From contig JAQSEB010000016.1 of NCBI GenBank assembly GCA_030063045.1, positions 1,860,001 to 1,924,000 of the forward strand: a stretch of 64,000 bases of DNA. The letters run 5' to 3'. The notes below the pieces were generated by a model. The model worked only from the letters and a program-made list of their open reading frames with translations, was not told the origin of the DNA and did not search any database. The stretch's first letter is position 1. The number at the start of each line of letters is the position of its first letter. This document shows positions 1-11,234 of the stretch, in pieces. Made by a program: the position numbers and the translations under genes. Source of the DNA: Pratylenchus scribneri. Its lineage: Eukaryota; Nematoda; Chromadorea; Rhabditida; Pratylenchidae.

Positions 1-2791
1 GTGAGAATTTAATTCCATATTTTAGTACTTTATTCATTTTTTAATTATTTAAACATTAATAAATAAAAAATAAAATATTATTTATAAAAAATACTAAAAG
101 AAAATTTTCAATAATTAAAAAATTAATTCCAAGTTAAATGGTTGGCCAGATAGAAAATTGCAAAATTAAAATATATTTTCCCCAAAATTTTTTATAATAA
201 ATTATAAAATTTTGTTCTTGAAGGATGATACACTCCCGATTATCGATTATCTGACTCAGGATCAAAAGGACCTGATAAAGCAAAAAATACCTGAATGTAT
301 GTAAATTATTGATTAAAATTTTCTATTCCAAATTGGTAAAAAAATGTTTCAATTTTTTGGGATTAAATTTTTTTATTTCCACATTTATTTTTTTCTAGTT
401 CCAAGTGGAATTTTTGTTTTTCACGCTGTAAATAATAAAAATGGGGTTGGTAATATTGAAATTTGAATAAAATAGGTTTAGTTTAGGGCAAAAATGTTCC
501 AAATGGAGCTGCACGGACTGATTTGGCCAAATCGGTTTAGAGTTTGAAATTGATAAAAATAATGGGTTTTCGGTGATAAGGTCATGAATTTGGAGTTTAT
601 TTCAGGTTCTTTATCGGTTTTTGCCCTAAACTAAATCAATTTTATTCCAATTTCAATAAGAGAAGCCAATTTAATTAATTAATTGCAATGTGAAATACAA
701 AAATTCCACTTGGAATTAGAAAAAATATCTCTAAAAACTGGGGACTAGAAAAAAATGAGGAATTAATAAAAAATGGCATCCAATTTTTATAGAAATAATT
801 TATTGTCTCAACTTTTTATAGTCTGAATTGGGATGAATTGCTTAAAAAGAATAAATTATTTTAATAGTATAAAAGACTAAAGATATTACTTACTTAATAT
901 TATCACTTACTAGTTAGATTCGGATAGGAAAATTTACTCAAAAATAAATAAAATTAAAAATAATATTCTTTTTTTTTGTCTATAGCACTTCATTCTTTGG
1001 GTTTCAGTAAATTAAAAAAGACGAAGAATTCATTTATGTTTCCACAAATTAATATACGGCGTCAAGAAAACGAATACAACATTGATATATGCGAAGGGAA
1101 ACAGATTCAACGAATAGAAAAAAAGCAGCCAATTTCATTGCCATTTGCGCAAATCAATGTTCCAATGCTGCCACCGCCATTGGAAAATTTTGCACTAGAA
1201 ATAAATAGAAATCCTGCAGCAAAAAAGGGTTAGGAAAAATAAGACTTAATAAAATGAAATATATTTATTAGAGTTGGGTGAAAAAAAATTTAAAGAAAAA
1301 TGTAAAAAAAAAATTAAAAACGAAACGTAAATGGAAAAAATTTAAAAATAATATTTAAAATTTCAAAATTTTTAAGGGTATTTAAGCTCAAAAAATGAAA
1401 AGATAATTACAGGAATCGACTGATATTTTTGCAAATCAATAAATTTAAAAATGGCCATATTTATTTTATTGCTCAAAAATATAAAAATTAAAATGTAATT
1501 TCACAGGCAAAACAATGTTGCATAGGATACCATTGCCGCCTTCACCATTAAAGCCTAGAAAATTAGAAAAATCGCCGGAGCCACCAATCGATTTGGATTT
1601 TTTGGTCACACCGCCAATGTCACCAACAAATAGCGGGGAAGAAAATATGACAATGACAAATTTGGACATTCCGCTGAATACAATCAATTTGAATACCTTA
1701 TCAACGACTCCAATATCGGAAAATAGTCCGACAAATTCGGATATTTCAATGGATATTGAAAATGATAAAGCTAGACGTCTTCTTTTGGCAAAAGGAAAAA
1801 GGCCAATGGAAAATGTTGAAGCCGGGACATCGAAAATTAGAATAAATGGAAGAAATTTAAAATTTGTGGAATTTGATAAAATTTATAAGGCACCAAAAAG
1901 GAAAATAGCCGAAATTTATGAGAATGGAAATTCAGAGCCAAAAATTCCAACGAATAATAATTTTGATAGGGAAAATCTGAAATGGGGAAAACAACAAAAA
2001 AGAGGCTCAAATTGGGAAAAAATAAGAAATAAATTGGGAAATTTGGGAATTGATAGTGGAAATGGTAAGTCTCATCATCAAAAACCTGAAAAAATCCTTT
2101 ATGTGGAAAATGAGCCGAAATCGCCAATGAATATTGATGAAGAAGAGGAGGAGGGAATTGGGCATAAATCGGGAATGAAAAAATTTGTAAAATCCCTCCT
2201 TCGGGCTCATCAAGTCGAAATGAAAAATAATATAAAAGATGGTGGAATTTTCAATTCGAAAGGTAAATTTATAAACATATTTTAAAAAATAATTTTAAAT
2301 TTTAATTTTTATAAAGGAATAAAAATTATATTTGAATAGATATACATAAAAGTCAGTGAATAAAATTTTTTTAAAAGAGACTAACATTTTTGCGTTAAAT
2401 TTGGTAGGCATGAAAAGTTTACTAAATCAAAAAAACTGTCACAAAATTTTTCAATTTTTTTATGGTATTTTTTGGATATTAAATATTAATATACCTTTAT
2501 TTTAAATATTTGGTCATCTTGGTAAGGCAATGCCAAAATATTTGCCAAATTTGTCGAATGTGATCTATCCTTCTTTAAATATTGGCTTACTGTAAATACT
2601 AAGATTGGCATAGATATTGAAAAATAGATTTTTAACATTCATAATGCTTTTTTTGAATTAAAATCAAATTATTTTTTTATGAATTTCTTTTTCTAATTTT
2701 TATAGTGCATCATTACAATGGATTGAACATTTCAGGCTTTGATGATGATCTTATCTATTTTCATGATGATAAAAAGTCGAGTAAATTATGA
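1..2791 (+). CDS. Secreted basic/Pro-rich protein, copy A1 (5' end outside window)
   Basis: Function unknown. This is the plus-strand partner of the minus-strand gene at 3285-7757. Visible exons are 224-296, 986-1228, 1507-2262 and 2706-2791; the window opens exactly on a splice donor (GTGAG at base 1) that matches the donor of exon 3 in the partner. Codon phases agree at each junction (0, 1, 1, 1). The protein is Ser/Pro-rich with repeated TPPMSP-type motifs, a conserved KARRLLLA block followed by KGKRPME, and further Lys/Arg clusters that look like nuclear import signals. Exon 2 ends at an unusual donor, G|GTTAGG; reading past it meets a stop at once, and the partner keeps the same arrangement. 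The last exon ends early at TGA 2789-2791 because the frame differs by one base from the partner. The signal-peptide exon would lie upstream of the window. Confidence 0.72.
395..719. mobile_element. MITE-like fold-back in intron of A1
   Basis: The two ends are inverted copies (left CTAGTTCCAAGTGG..., right ...CCACTTGGAATTAG), and similarity continues inward so that most of the 325 bp could fold into one hairpin. No coding capacity. It lies in the intron 297-985 of gene A1. The homologous intron of A2 (5319-5791) lacks it, so it inserted after the duplication. Confidence 0.75.
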
Positions 2792-3284
2792 TGATGTAAT
2801 TGGTAAAAATGGCAAGAGGAAATTTATTTGAAATTGTATTAACTTTATGAAATATTGCATAAATTTTAAAATATTTTGAAAATTTTTATTATCTTTTCCG
2901 AAACAATGTCCGTTTATTCTACATATATGAATTTTTTTAAATCTAACATCTAACTTCATATGACTTGTACTATATTTTATGACTATCTTTATATAAATTC
3001 ATTTTTTTTATTTAAAAAAAAGCTCCTTTAATTTTTCTGTTCAATCCAAATCGAAATTTTACGCCAAATTGTTGATCATTCCCTTCCTCACTATTCGATA
3101 AAAAATAAATTTATGCAAGGATGGTCATCTCATAAGATATACAAATTGAAGGAAGTTATAAAAACAAAACTTATATTTAAGAAAATTTTCCAGAGTAAAG
3201 ATAGAAAGAATATAATGATATAAATTCAGAAGATAAAAAACTTTCACAGTATTTTAAAATATTATAATACAATAATTTCATCAC
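2792..3284. other. Spacer between inverted gene copies
   Basis: AT-rich sequence between the 3' ends of the two convergent paralogues. The first 40 bases still align, inverted, with the 3' end of the A2 coding region (region encoding ...DDVI...), showing where A1 lost its frame. No gene, RNA or clear signal otherwise. Confidence 0.6.
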
Positions 3285-6200
3285 TCAATTAAAATTAAGT
3301 TTCCTTTTGACCTTTCTATCAATTACATCATCATAATTCGCCAACTTTTTATCATCATGAAAATAGATGAGATCATCATGCGCAGAGCCCGGCGGAATGT
3401 TCATTTCATTGAAATTGGGGTGCACTAAATTTGCTGTACAAAATAATTTTAAAATAATCAATTTTTGAAAAATTTTAGTATTACTATTTTTTACATAAAT
3501 AAAATAAAAATATTTTCAAGAAATCTAGTTTTTTCTTCAAAATTTTGTTCTCTTTTTGCAATTAAATAAATATAATTTATTAAAATTTTATTTTTAAATT
3601 TACCTTCCGAATTCGAACTTCCACTTTCTTCCATATTAGTTTTCATTTTTGTTAGAGCCCGAAGGAGGGATTTTGCAAATTTGTCCATCTTAAATTTACC
3701 TCTTTCATTCCCTTCTTCTTCATCACTACTCAACGTTAATTCCGGCTCATTATTGTCCACATAAGCGATTTGTTCGGGTTTTTGATGAGCGTTAACTTTT
3801 CCCCCGCCACCGCTAACTCCCAAATTTCCCAATTCTGCCAAATTTGAATGTGAGCCTCTTTTTTGTTGTCTTCCCCATTTTAATTCTTTCTCATAAAAAT
3901 CACTGTTTTCCAATGGCACCGAATTTCCATTCTCATAAATTTCGGCTATTTTCCTTTTTGGTGTCGTAATAATTTTATTTAATTCCACTAATTTTAAATT
4001 CCCCGGATTTATTCCAATTTTCGACGTCCCGGCTTCATCGTATTCCATTGGCCTTTTTCCTTTGTGGGCCAAAAGAAGACGTCTAGCTTTATCATTGTCA
4101 ATATTCAATGTATCATCCAAATTTATCGGCCAATTTTCCTCCATTGGCGACGTTGGTGGAGTATCCAAATCGGCTGTATTCAAAATGTCATCCAAATTTA
4201 TTGTCATATTTTCCTCTTCCCCAATATTTTTTGGTGACATTGGCGGAGTACCCAAATCAATTGGTTCCGGTGATGGTACCGAATTTTTTGATATTTTAGA
4301 CTCCGGCGATGGTGCCAATTTTTTGGGCATTGATGATGATGATTGCGTTTTTGGTGGCGTTTTGGGCTTTAATGACGACGACGGCAAAGGAATCATAAAC
4401 GTCGTTGTTTTGCCTATAAATAATTTGTATTTTTTTATATTATATCATAAAATAAAAATATGGTTCATAATAATGAGAAATGAGAATGAATTGGTACCTC
4501 CGGTGGTACCTAAATTACCATCCATAATTTGTATCCTTAACTCAGCGAGACAATTTCTATTTTTTACTCTGAAAAAGGATATACTAATGGGAAGCGTAAG
4601 GCTCAATAATTTAATTTTATTAAATTTTATAAATTCCAAAATACTTAAAAAAATAAAAAAAAATGTGCTTTTTATTACAATATTTTTAAAGAAAAATCAC
4701 TTATAAATTTATTTTTGAATTTAATAAATTAATAAATAACTTTTTAAGACATTTTTTAATTCCCGATAACATTACAAATACATTTTTGTGGATTACTCCC
4801 CGTTATTCTTACAAAAACAAAACTTTTTTCCGGATTACTCTGGCTTATTTTTGCACATATATTTTATCGAGTTATACCGGGTTATTCCCTCTTAACTCAG
4901 CTGAAATTTATTATAAAATAAATTTTCTACAAAAAATTTTGAAATTTTAAATATTTAAAAATTTTTCATTTTTTTTTAATTCTCCAGTCCAATTTCTGAC
5001 GAAGATACTTATTCAGTGATATTCACTTATTCCTCTATTTTTGATGTTTGATTTTATTCACAACATTCTATTTTTTCTAACCCTTTTTTGTTAATCTTTC
5101 TAAAGCAGAATTTCTCGATGGCATTGATGGTGGCACCGGCGGAATGGAAAGTGGCAATGAAATTGGCTGCTGCTGCTGCCTTTGTTCTATTTGTTGAATG
5201 TGTTCTCCTTCGCGTATATCAATATTGTAATGGTTTTTTCTTCGTCTTATTTTAATTTGCGGATGTCGAAACGGATTATTCTCCTTTTTTAATGCATTAA
5301 AGGCCGAAGAATGTAGTGCTAAAATTTTCAAGAAATTTTGTTATTTTCAAATTTAAATTTAGGGTATTTTTCAATAAAATTTACTATCCGAATTTTGTCA
5401 TTTCCTAAGTAATAAACAATTTTTTAAAACTTTAAATCCATTTTGTTAAGCTATTCAAATTGAGTAATTTAATATATGATTGATCAAAATATAAATGGTC
5501 AAAAAATATTATAGTCAAAACTCAAAAGACAAAATTTTCCTGATAGACCTATTTTGCCGTGGTACCAATCAAATCAGTCAATATTAATTACTTCTTTAAA
5601 CAATTCATCCCAATTAGATTAGGCATATAGAAATAATTTATTAAAACTAATATACAATATAAAAATAAATAAATTTTATGTGCAAAATTCGAGAATGCAG
5701 ATAGCAGATTTCTTTCCACAAAAAAAAATATTGAAAATTTATTTTTAATTAATTTAATAATAGTAAATTCTAACAATAGTAATTTGCAAACCTTCAGGTA
5801 TTTTTTGCTTTATCATGTCCCATTGTTCCGATGTCAAACATTGATCAATTGTGCGTGGATCCTTCAATAGCAAAATTTTTTTGTACTTTTCCCTTATCTG
5901 TGAGCAGATTTTTTTTAGGTCAACTGAGGAAAGGTACCGGTGATCCCCATGGGTCATCCGGTATAGGGTTAGGGTCCTTAGGGGATAGGTTATCATTTCA
6001 CATATCCCTAACCCTAACCCTAATACCCTAATCACCTTACTTAAGAGGAGACCCTTCCTTCTTTTTCAAAATCTGCTCACAGATAACGGAAAAGTATACA
6101 AAATAATGATATCGAATTAAAATCTCACCAAATATGTTCCATCATGTGGAGAAATATTTGCGGAAATTGAAAGCCCATCATATATTTTGACATCAATTCC

Positions 6201-7757
6201 AGGAAATGGGGCATCCTCAAGAATTATGAAATATGTTTTCAATGACAATTCAGTCAATTTAAATTGAATATAATTCGTTCTCTTAAAAGAAAATAAATTA
6301 CAAAAAATAAACAAATGAAAAATAAATATGACACTTTTCTTTAGAAATAATTTTTAGAATTATTTAAAAATTGAAATACTATACTCGCTTCGTTCTAGCA
6401 ATTTTAGATATTCCTTCAATTATTGACACAGTTAAAAGATCCATATTAGATTTATGGTCCAAATTTTTGGCTATCTAATATAGCTAATTACTAATTTAGT
6501 TAAATATTCTCTATCACCAATAAATGGAAAAAATTCAAAATAGACGCAATTTTTCTAGTTTTTTGCAAAAATTTTCCAAATATTTTTACGTCAAAAAGCT
6601 AAATTTGTCTTTAAATAGTCAAAAATTAATTTATAGCTACTCTACTGAACTCTGACTTGAGATAGAAATAGAAATGGCCGAGGCAGAAATGGGAATTTTA
6701 ATTTAAAAATAAAAGAAATATAATCAAGCAACTCACTTTTCGCCCATCCGCCATGCTGACTTTGAATGCGAATACATTTTTACTATGAATGATGGCCATT
6801 CTTGGGCGAATTCCTGTTTCTGGGGGTACCATTTCATCAATCCAATTTGGCGGTATTTCTAATTGCGCACTTTTAAAATAAATATTTAAATAGAATTTTT
6901 AATTCTTTTTCAAATTAATAAATTTTATAAATATTTTATACTTAAATTTGAGGGTTTATTTCATATTCCACCAATTTTTTAGCTACCCAAATTTTTTAAT
7001 AGCCGTTATCTTGCATGTTAATAAAAAAATACTTTTATGTTTCATTTAAGCAATTTCAACAAAGCATTTTAGTTATCTAAAGTCTGATTAAAATATTATT
7101 GACCAAAAATCATGGCCAAAAAATGAAAACTTCTCGTTTATATATGTTTTGACATTTTTATGGTCATGATATTTGTCCAATTTCAATCAAATCCATTAAT
7201 TTTGTTACTTCTTAATTAATCGCCAGCAGATTTTTTCTCCTCTTAAATTAAAATTACCATTTTAAGCCTAAAATTGTTCACTCTAAAATCACCTAAAATA
7301 ATGTTTTTCATCATTTAACTATTTTTTCAAATTTGTAAGAGAATAATTAAGAAGCATCTTATTTTTCTCAAATTAACGCACCAGAAATAGGATTAAATAA
7401 TAATCCTAGCAAATTAGGTTTGTCAATTTAAAATGTTATTTTTCATTTAATTGATATATTCCCAAAATTCGGATGTGTAATTTTTTTAAATTTTTTCTTT
7501 TTTTAATGTCAAAAAACTCACAAATCTTTCAAATCAGTTTCGGCTTCTAGTCGAGTTTGATAATCCCTAAGATCCTTATGAGTTATTTTGACCAATGCCA
7601 ATCGAAATCGACCATTTCCATTTGGAGATAATTTCGGCTGTTCGGTCAAATCGTTGGCGACTATTTGAGCATTAAAGTAAAAGTTTTCATCGTAGGCCGA
7701 AATTTGACATAGCAAAAATTGTAGTACAAATAATTGTATTAAAATGAAAAATTTCAT
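3285..7757 (-). CDS. Secreted basic/Pro-rich protein, copy A2 (complete)
   Basis: Function unknown; about 592 residues. Exons, in gene order: 7757-7522, 6869-6737, 6281-6129, 5861-5792, 5318-5082, 4413-3604, 3424-3285. Phases match at every junction. Residues 1 to about 21 (MKFFILIQLFVLQFLLCQISA) form a clear signal peptide. The first half looks like a globular secreted domain with segments such as PPNWIDEMVPPETG and PFPGIDVKIYDGL. The second half, mostly in the 810-bp exon, is low-complexity: Ser/Pro runs, TPPMSP motifs, basic clusters (KARRLLLAHKGKRP, TPKRKIAEIY, WGRQQKRG) and a short acidic stretch. A secretion signal combined with nuclear-import-like clusters resembles nematode effectors that act in host nuclei, but this is inference. 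The exon 5 donor G|GTTAGA is non-consensus and shared with A1. An acidic DD-rich last exon ends at TGA 3287-3285. Confidence 0.78.
5877..6104. mobile_element. MITE with telomere-like core in intron of A2
   Basis: Terminal inverted repeats of about 37 bp (left 5877-5915, right 6068-6104, sharing TTATCTGTGAGCAGATTTT). The core carries CCCTAA-type repeats in both orientations (around 5965-6020). It occupies the intron 5862-6128 of gene A2; the equivalent intron in A1 (1-223) has no such insertion. Non-coding. Confidence 0.8.
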
Positions 7758-9070
7758 TGCCTTCTGAATTAAATAGGAAAAAAATAATAAATTATTTTAA
7801 TTTGATTATTTGATGAGGATCACATTTAAGGGGAAGTTACCATTTTACAGACTAATAAGTTGATGGAATGGTCTGAAAATTTTGAGATTGAAATTTTATC
7901 GCTGACTGACGAGGAAATGAAAAATTAAGCAATAATCCAATATTATATTATCCAGCAAGTATTCTCATTTTTGGCCCCAATTTTCATCGATTCTGGCCGC
8001 CGCCCAAAAGCCGCTCTCGCCTATCCATTGCGCGACTGCTAAATTGTTGGCAAATAACAGCCGCACTCATCATAATGAGAAAGCGATTGAGGGAGACTGA
8101 TTGCGAAAGTGAAGGTGGAGGCTGGAGGGATCTATGGGAGTGGAAAATATTTTTGAAGGGAATCTAGTAGAGATAAAAAAATTAAATTAAAAAAAAACTG
8201 CGTAAGAAAAGTTACTGTGAAAACCATGGTATTATGGAAATTTTTCCAAAAATCGAATTTTTAAGGAAATTTTGGAATCAAAAATCCACTTTGAATCAAC
8301 CACTCGTTATTCTTTTACATACACATTTTATTCTCTCGAGAAAACTCCCACTCGCTCGCCTTGATTCCTACATCTTCGATTTTGCATAGAAATGGCCCTT
8401 CATTTCTTCTTTTCAGGGTCCTTTGCTCGAATTATTGAATGTTGCCGAAATTGGCTTAATAGAGATGATGGGGCAGCATTGCGGCATCCGCCACCGCCTC
8501 CAATATCGCTTTAATCGATTACACAGAGGTTCGAAGAGCGCCTGAACTCTGGCTGCTGGGCTCTCTTACATGGAGCCATCGTTTTATTAGGGTGAGATTT
8601 CACGTGAGGGTCCGAAGAGCGCGCGAACTCACTGTCATATGAGCAATCTTTACTACTTTGGCCTGATTTCATGTGATTTGGAGGCCATCATTTTTTGCCA
8701 TCGACTTTTTGGGTGTTTTTTTATCATTATCGGGGAATTCTTTTTTTTGTTTAAATAATTTTGGAGAAATTGAAAAATAATAATCGAAAATACCAAAATT
8801 CATAATTTGCAGAGGTATTCCGGATGGATTGACTAATAAATATAAATTTTATTATTCATATTCATATTACCAATAGAGTTTTGTTCATTTTTTGCTAATC
8901 CGTCGAATATTTAATTCAATTCTATTCAATTTTTCACGATCTTTCTTTTTTTTTGCCTTATCAAAATTCACAATTTAAATATAAATTAAAACAGCAATTT
9001 TATTCTAATTCGTGACAAAATATAATTAATATAATTTGATTATTTAAAACATAATTTATCGATTTATTCA
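7758..9070. other. Intergenic region upstream of A2
   Basis: No convincing coding region. The stretch 7950-8640 is clearly richer in G and C than its surroundings and contains two similar motifs (GGTTCGAAGAGCGC near 8528 and GGTCCGAAGAGCGC near 8610). It could hold promoter or other regulatory DNA for the minus-strand gene A2; that is inference only. Confidence 0.4.
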
Positions 9071-9343
9071 TCAAATGCAACATTTATAGCGGAATCCTTG
9101 GAAGACGGTGTTGCATCCTTCATCGGTCCATTGCTCGTAAACTTTTTCCTTGCATCCGGCCGATTCGGCACTGGAAGTTCGAGGCACGCATTTCTCACTC
9201 CAATATGAGCCTTTTGGGCATGCCTTCACTTGGCAATGAATACCCTTTAACTCATGCCAAAAAGTCCCCGGGCAGTCGTAGCCAACAATTTGATGAAGGG
9301 AAATGCAACAGAAAAGAATGAATGAAATTTGAAGCAAAAACAT
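9071..9343 (-). CDS. Small secreted cysteine-rich protein
   Basis: A 90-residue open frame without introns. Residues 1 to about 21 are hydrophobic (MFLLQISFILFCCISLHQIVG) and typical of a signal peptide. The mature part of about 69 residues has eight cysteines, ending in KCCI, enough for four disulfide bonds. Motifs include DCPGTFWHEL and ACPKGSYW. No family is recognised. The compact, secreted, disulfide-rich design resembles nematode effector or antimicrobial peptides; function is not known. A TATA-like or spliced-leader signal was not identified. Confidence 0.7.
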   Translation of the reverse strand: MFLLQISFILFCCISLHQIVGYDCPGTFWHELKGIHCQVKACPKGSYWSEKCVPRTSSAESAGCKEKVYEQWTDEGCNTVFQGFRYKCCI

Positions 9344-9681
9344 CTGAGGAAATAAAAATTATTTTGGTCAGTATATTTAATTTGGCGAAAAAACAGTATA
9401 TGGTTTAAATGAAAAAGGCGAAAAGGTTTCAACGGTTCAATGATTTGTTCTGGAAACCTAAACCCTCTAAAACCTCGATTGATTGATCAAAAATTAAGGA
9501 TGTTAAACCGTTTAAACCGTTATTGGTTTTTTTGGTTTAAAACTTATTTTAAAATTGGTTAAACTTAAACCTAATCATTATCAAATAATGCGTCTCTAAA
9601 ACATCTATAAATTTGGGTATAGGTTTTGTCTTTTGGGGATCAAGGACAATCAATTGAACCCTTATAACTTAAAATATTTTC
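9344..9681. other. Intergenic, degenerate AAACC-rich repeat
   Basis: Contains several GTTTAAACC/AAACCGTT motifs between 9430 and 9590 in both orientations, probably a decayed repeat. No gene seen. Confidence 0.4.
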
Positions 9682-10353
9682 GGTACTTGTATACTTTGTA
9701 TCCGCCAGAACCCTTAAAAAATTTCGAAATTTTTTCTCTACAAAATTATATACCAATCGATTCGTCTTGGCGAGCTGGTTATGAAAATGTTAAAATTTTG
9801 AACATCAGCACATTTGGCAAAATTATGAACTCATGAAAATTGAAAAAGTACTTGGTCCCCCCTATGGGTCTGAACTCGAAAAATTTTTTGAAAATTTTTT
9901 TAGTCAATTTATAGCTCATTCGACGCGTCTCGACTAGCAGAATGCGAATCTCTTATCGGTTTCGCATAAAACACAAAAATAAAAAAGTTACAGTCGCGCA
10001 AGTCTGCGCAGTTCCAACACATCCAGCGAAACTAAAATGGCCGTAACTTTTTTATTTTTATGTTATATGCGAAATCGATGGCAGATTCGAGCTTCTCTCA
10101 TCGAGACGCGTCGACAGAGATATAATTCGACCGAAAAAATGTTAAAAAATTTTTCGAGCTCAGACCCATAGGGGGGACCAAGCACCTTTTTCGATTTCTT
10201 TGAGGTCATAACTTTTTTATTTCTGGGTTTTATGCGAAACTAATAACATTTTCATAACCAGCTCGCCAAGACGAGTCGATTGGTATATAATTTTGTAGAA
10301 AAAAATTTCGAAATTTTTTAAGGGTTCTGGCGGATACAAAGTATACAAGTACC
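9682..10353. mobile_element. Long fold-back element
   Basis: The two halves of this 672-bp segment are near-complete inverted copies. Left arm 9682 onward (GGTACTTGTATACTTTGTAT...) matches the right arm ending at 10353 (...ATACAAAGTATACAAGTACC). Inner blocks such as GGTCCCCCCTATGGGTCTGA (left) and TCAGACCCATAGGGGGGACC (right) continue the match almost to the centre near 10015. No transposase. It can be read as a non-autonomous fold-back transposon. Confidence 0.85.
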
Positions 10354-11234
10354 ATATTTTCGACATTTTCAATAACATTTTCAACATTTTAAATATTACC
10401 CTTTTGTTTATTTAAATTATACCTTTTTTAGTTTCGGCTAATTGATATATTTTTTAATCAAATGAATTGGTCAAAATTATGATGAATTGTTTTTTAAAAA
10501 TTTTTTTTGAGGGAAGAAAAAGGTAAAAAAGAGAGAATTATTCAATTGAATTTTTTTAAATGAAATTTTTAATTTATTTATAGAATTTTCAATATATATA
10601 TAATATAAAACCTAAATAGAATCATTGTTTACATTTAAAAATACATTAAAAATGGAATAATTTTCCACATTTTTAGAGGAAGACAATTTTATTTTTAATA
10701 GACGAAATTTTTGATTGAAATTATTAATGTTTTTTAAATAAAATTTATTTTTAGAATTACTATTTTATTTTTCTATCATTCGAAAAGATATTAAAAAGAT
10801 TGGAATTATCACAATTTTTAAAAATATAATATAAAGAATAGCACAAGTAATGTAGAAAATTAATTGAAATGTGTGAAAAATTATTTTGCCCTTTTCTATT
10901 GCATTTTTCTCCATCAATTATTGGCTACAATTATCCGGGACTTGGCAATTCCTACCGGATAAAAAAGGCCAAGAACACATAAAATTGCATTTCTTCATAA
11001 TGCTAAAAAATTCGCGTAATTTTTTGTAAAAATTTTGTGAAGTACTATTAGCCATCTTACCGTATTTCTTCTATATTTATGGAAAAGAGTTGTTTGTAAA
11101 AATATATTTCGTGTTAAACAAAACAATTTTGTGGAAAAAATAAAATATTTTATAAATTAAATTGATTAAAATGTGAATTTCGCATGTTTTATGTTGTAAC
11201 AATTATATCATTGCTCTTAAATGTATATTTTCGA
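10354..11234. other. Intergenic AT-rich region
   Basis: Downstream flank of the srt gene. Simple AT-rich sequence; no coding region or structured element found. Confidence 0.4.

Noticed and set aside
5940..6025. Telomere or interstitial telomeric repeat
   Set aside because: The CCCTAA repeats are few, occur in both orientations and lie within the inverted ends of a MITE in an intron.
8500..8640. tRNA-like GGTTCGA motif
   Set aside because: No cloverleaf can be formed around it.
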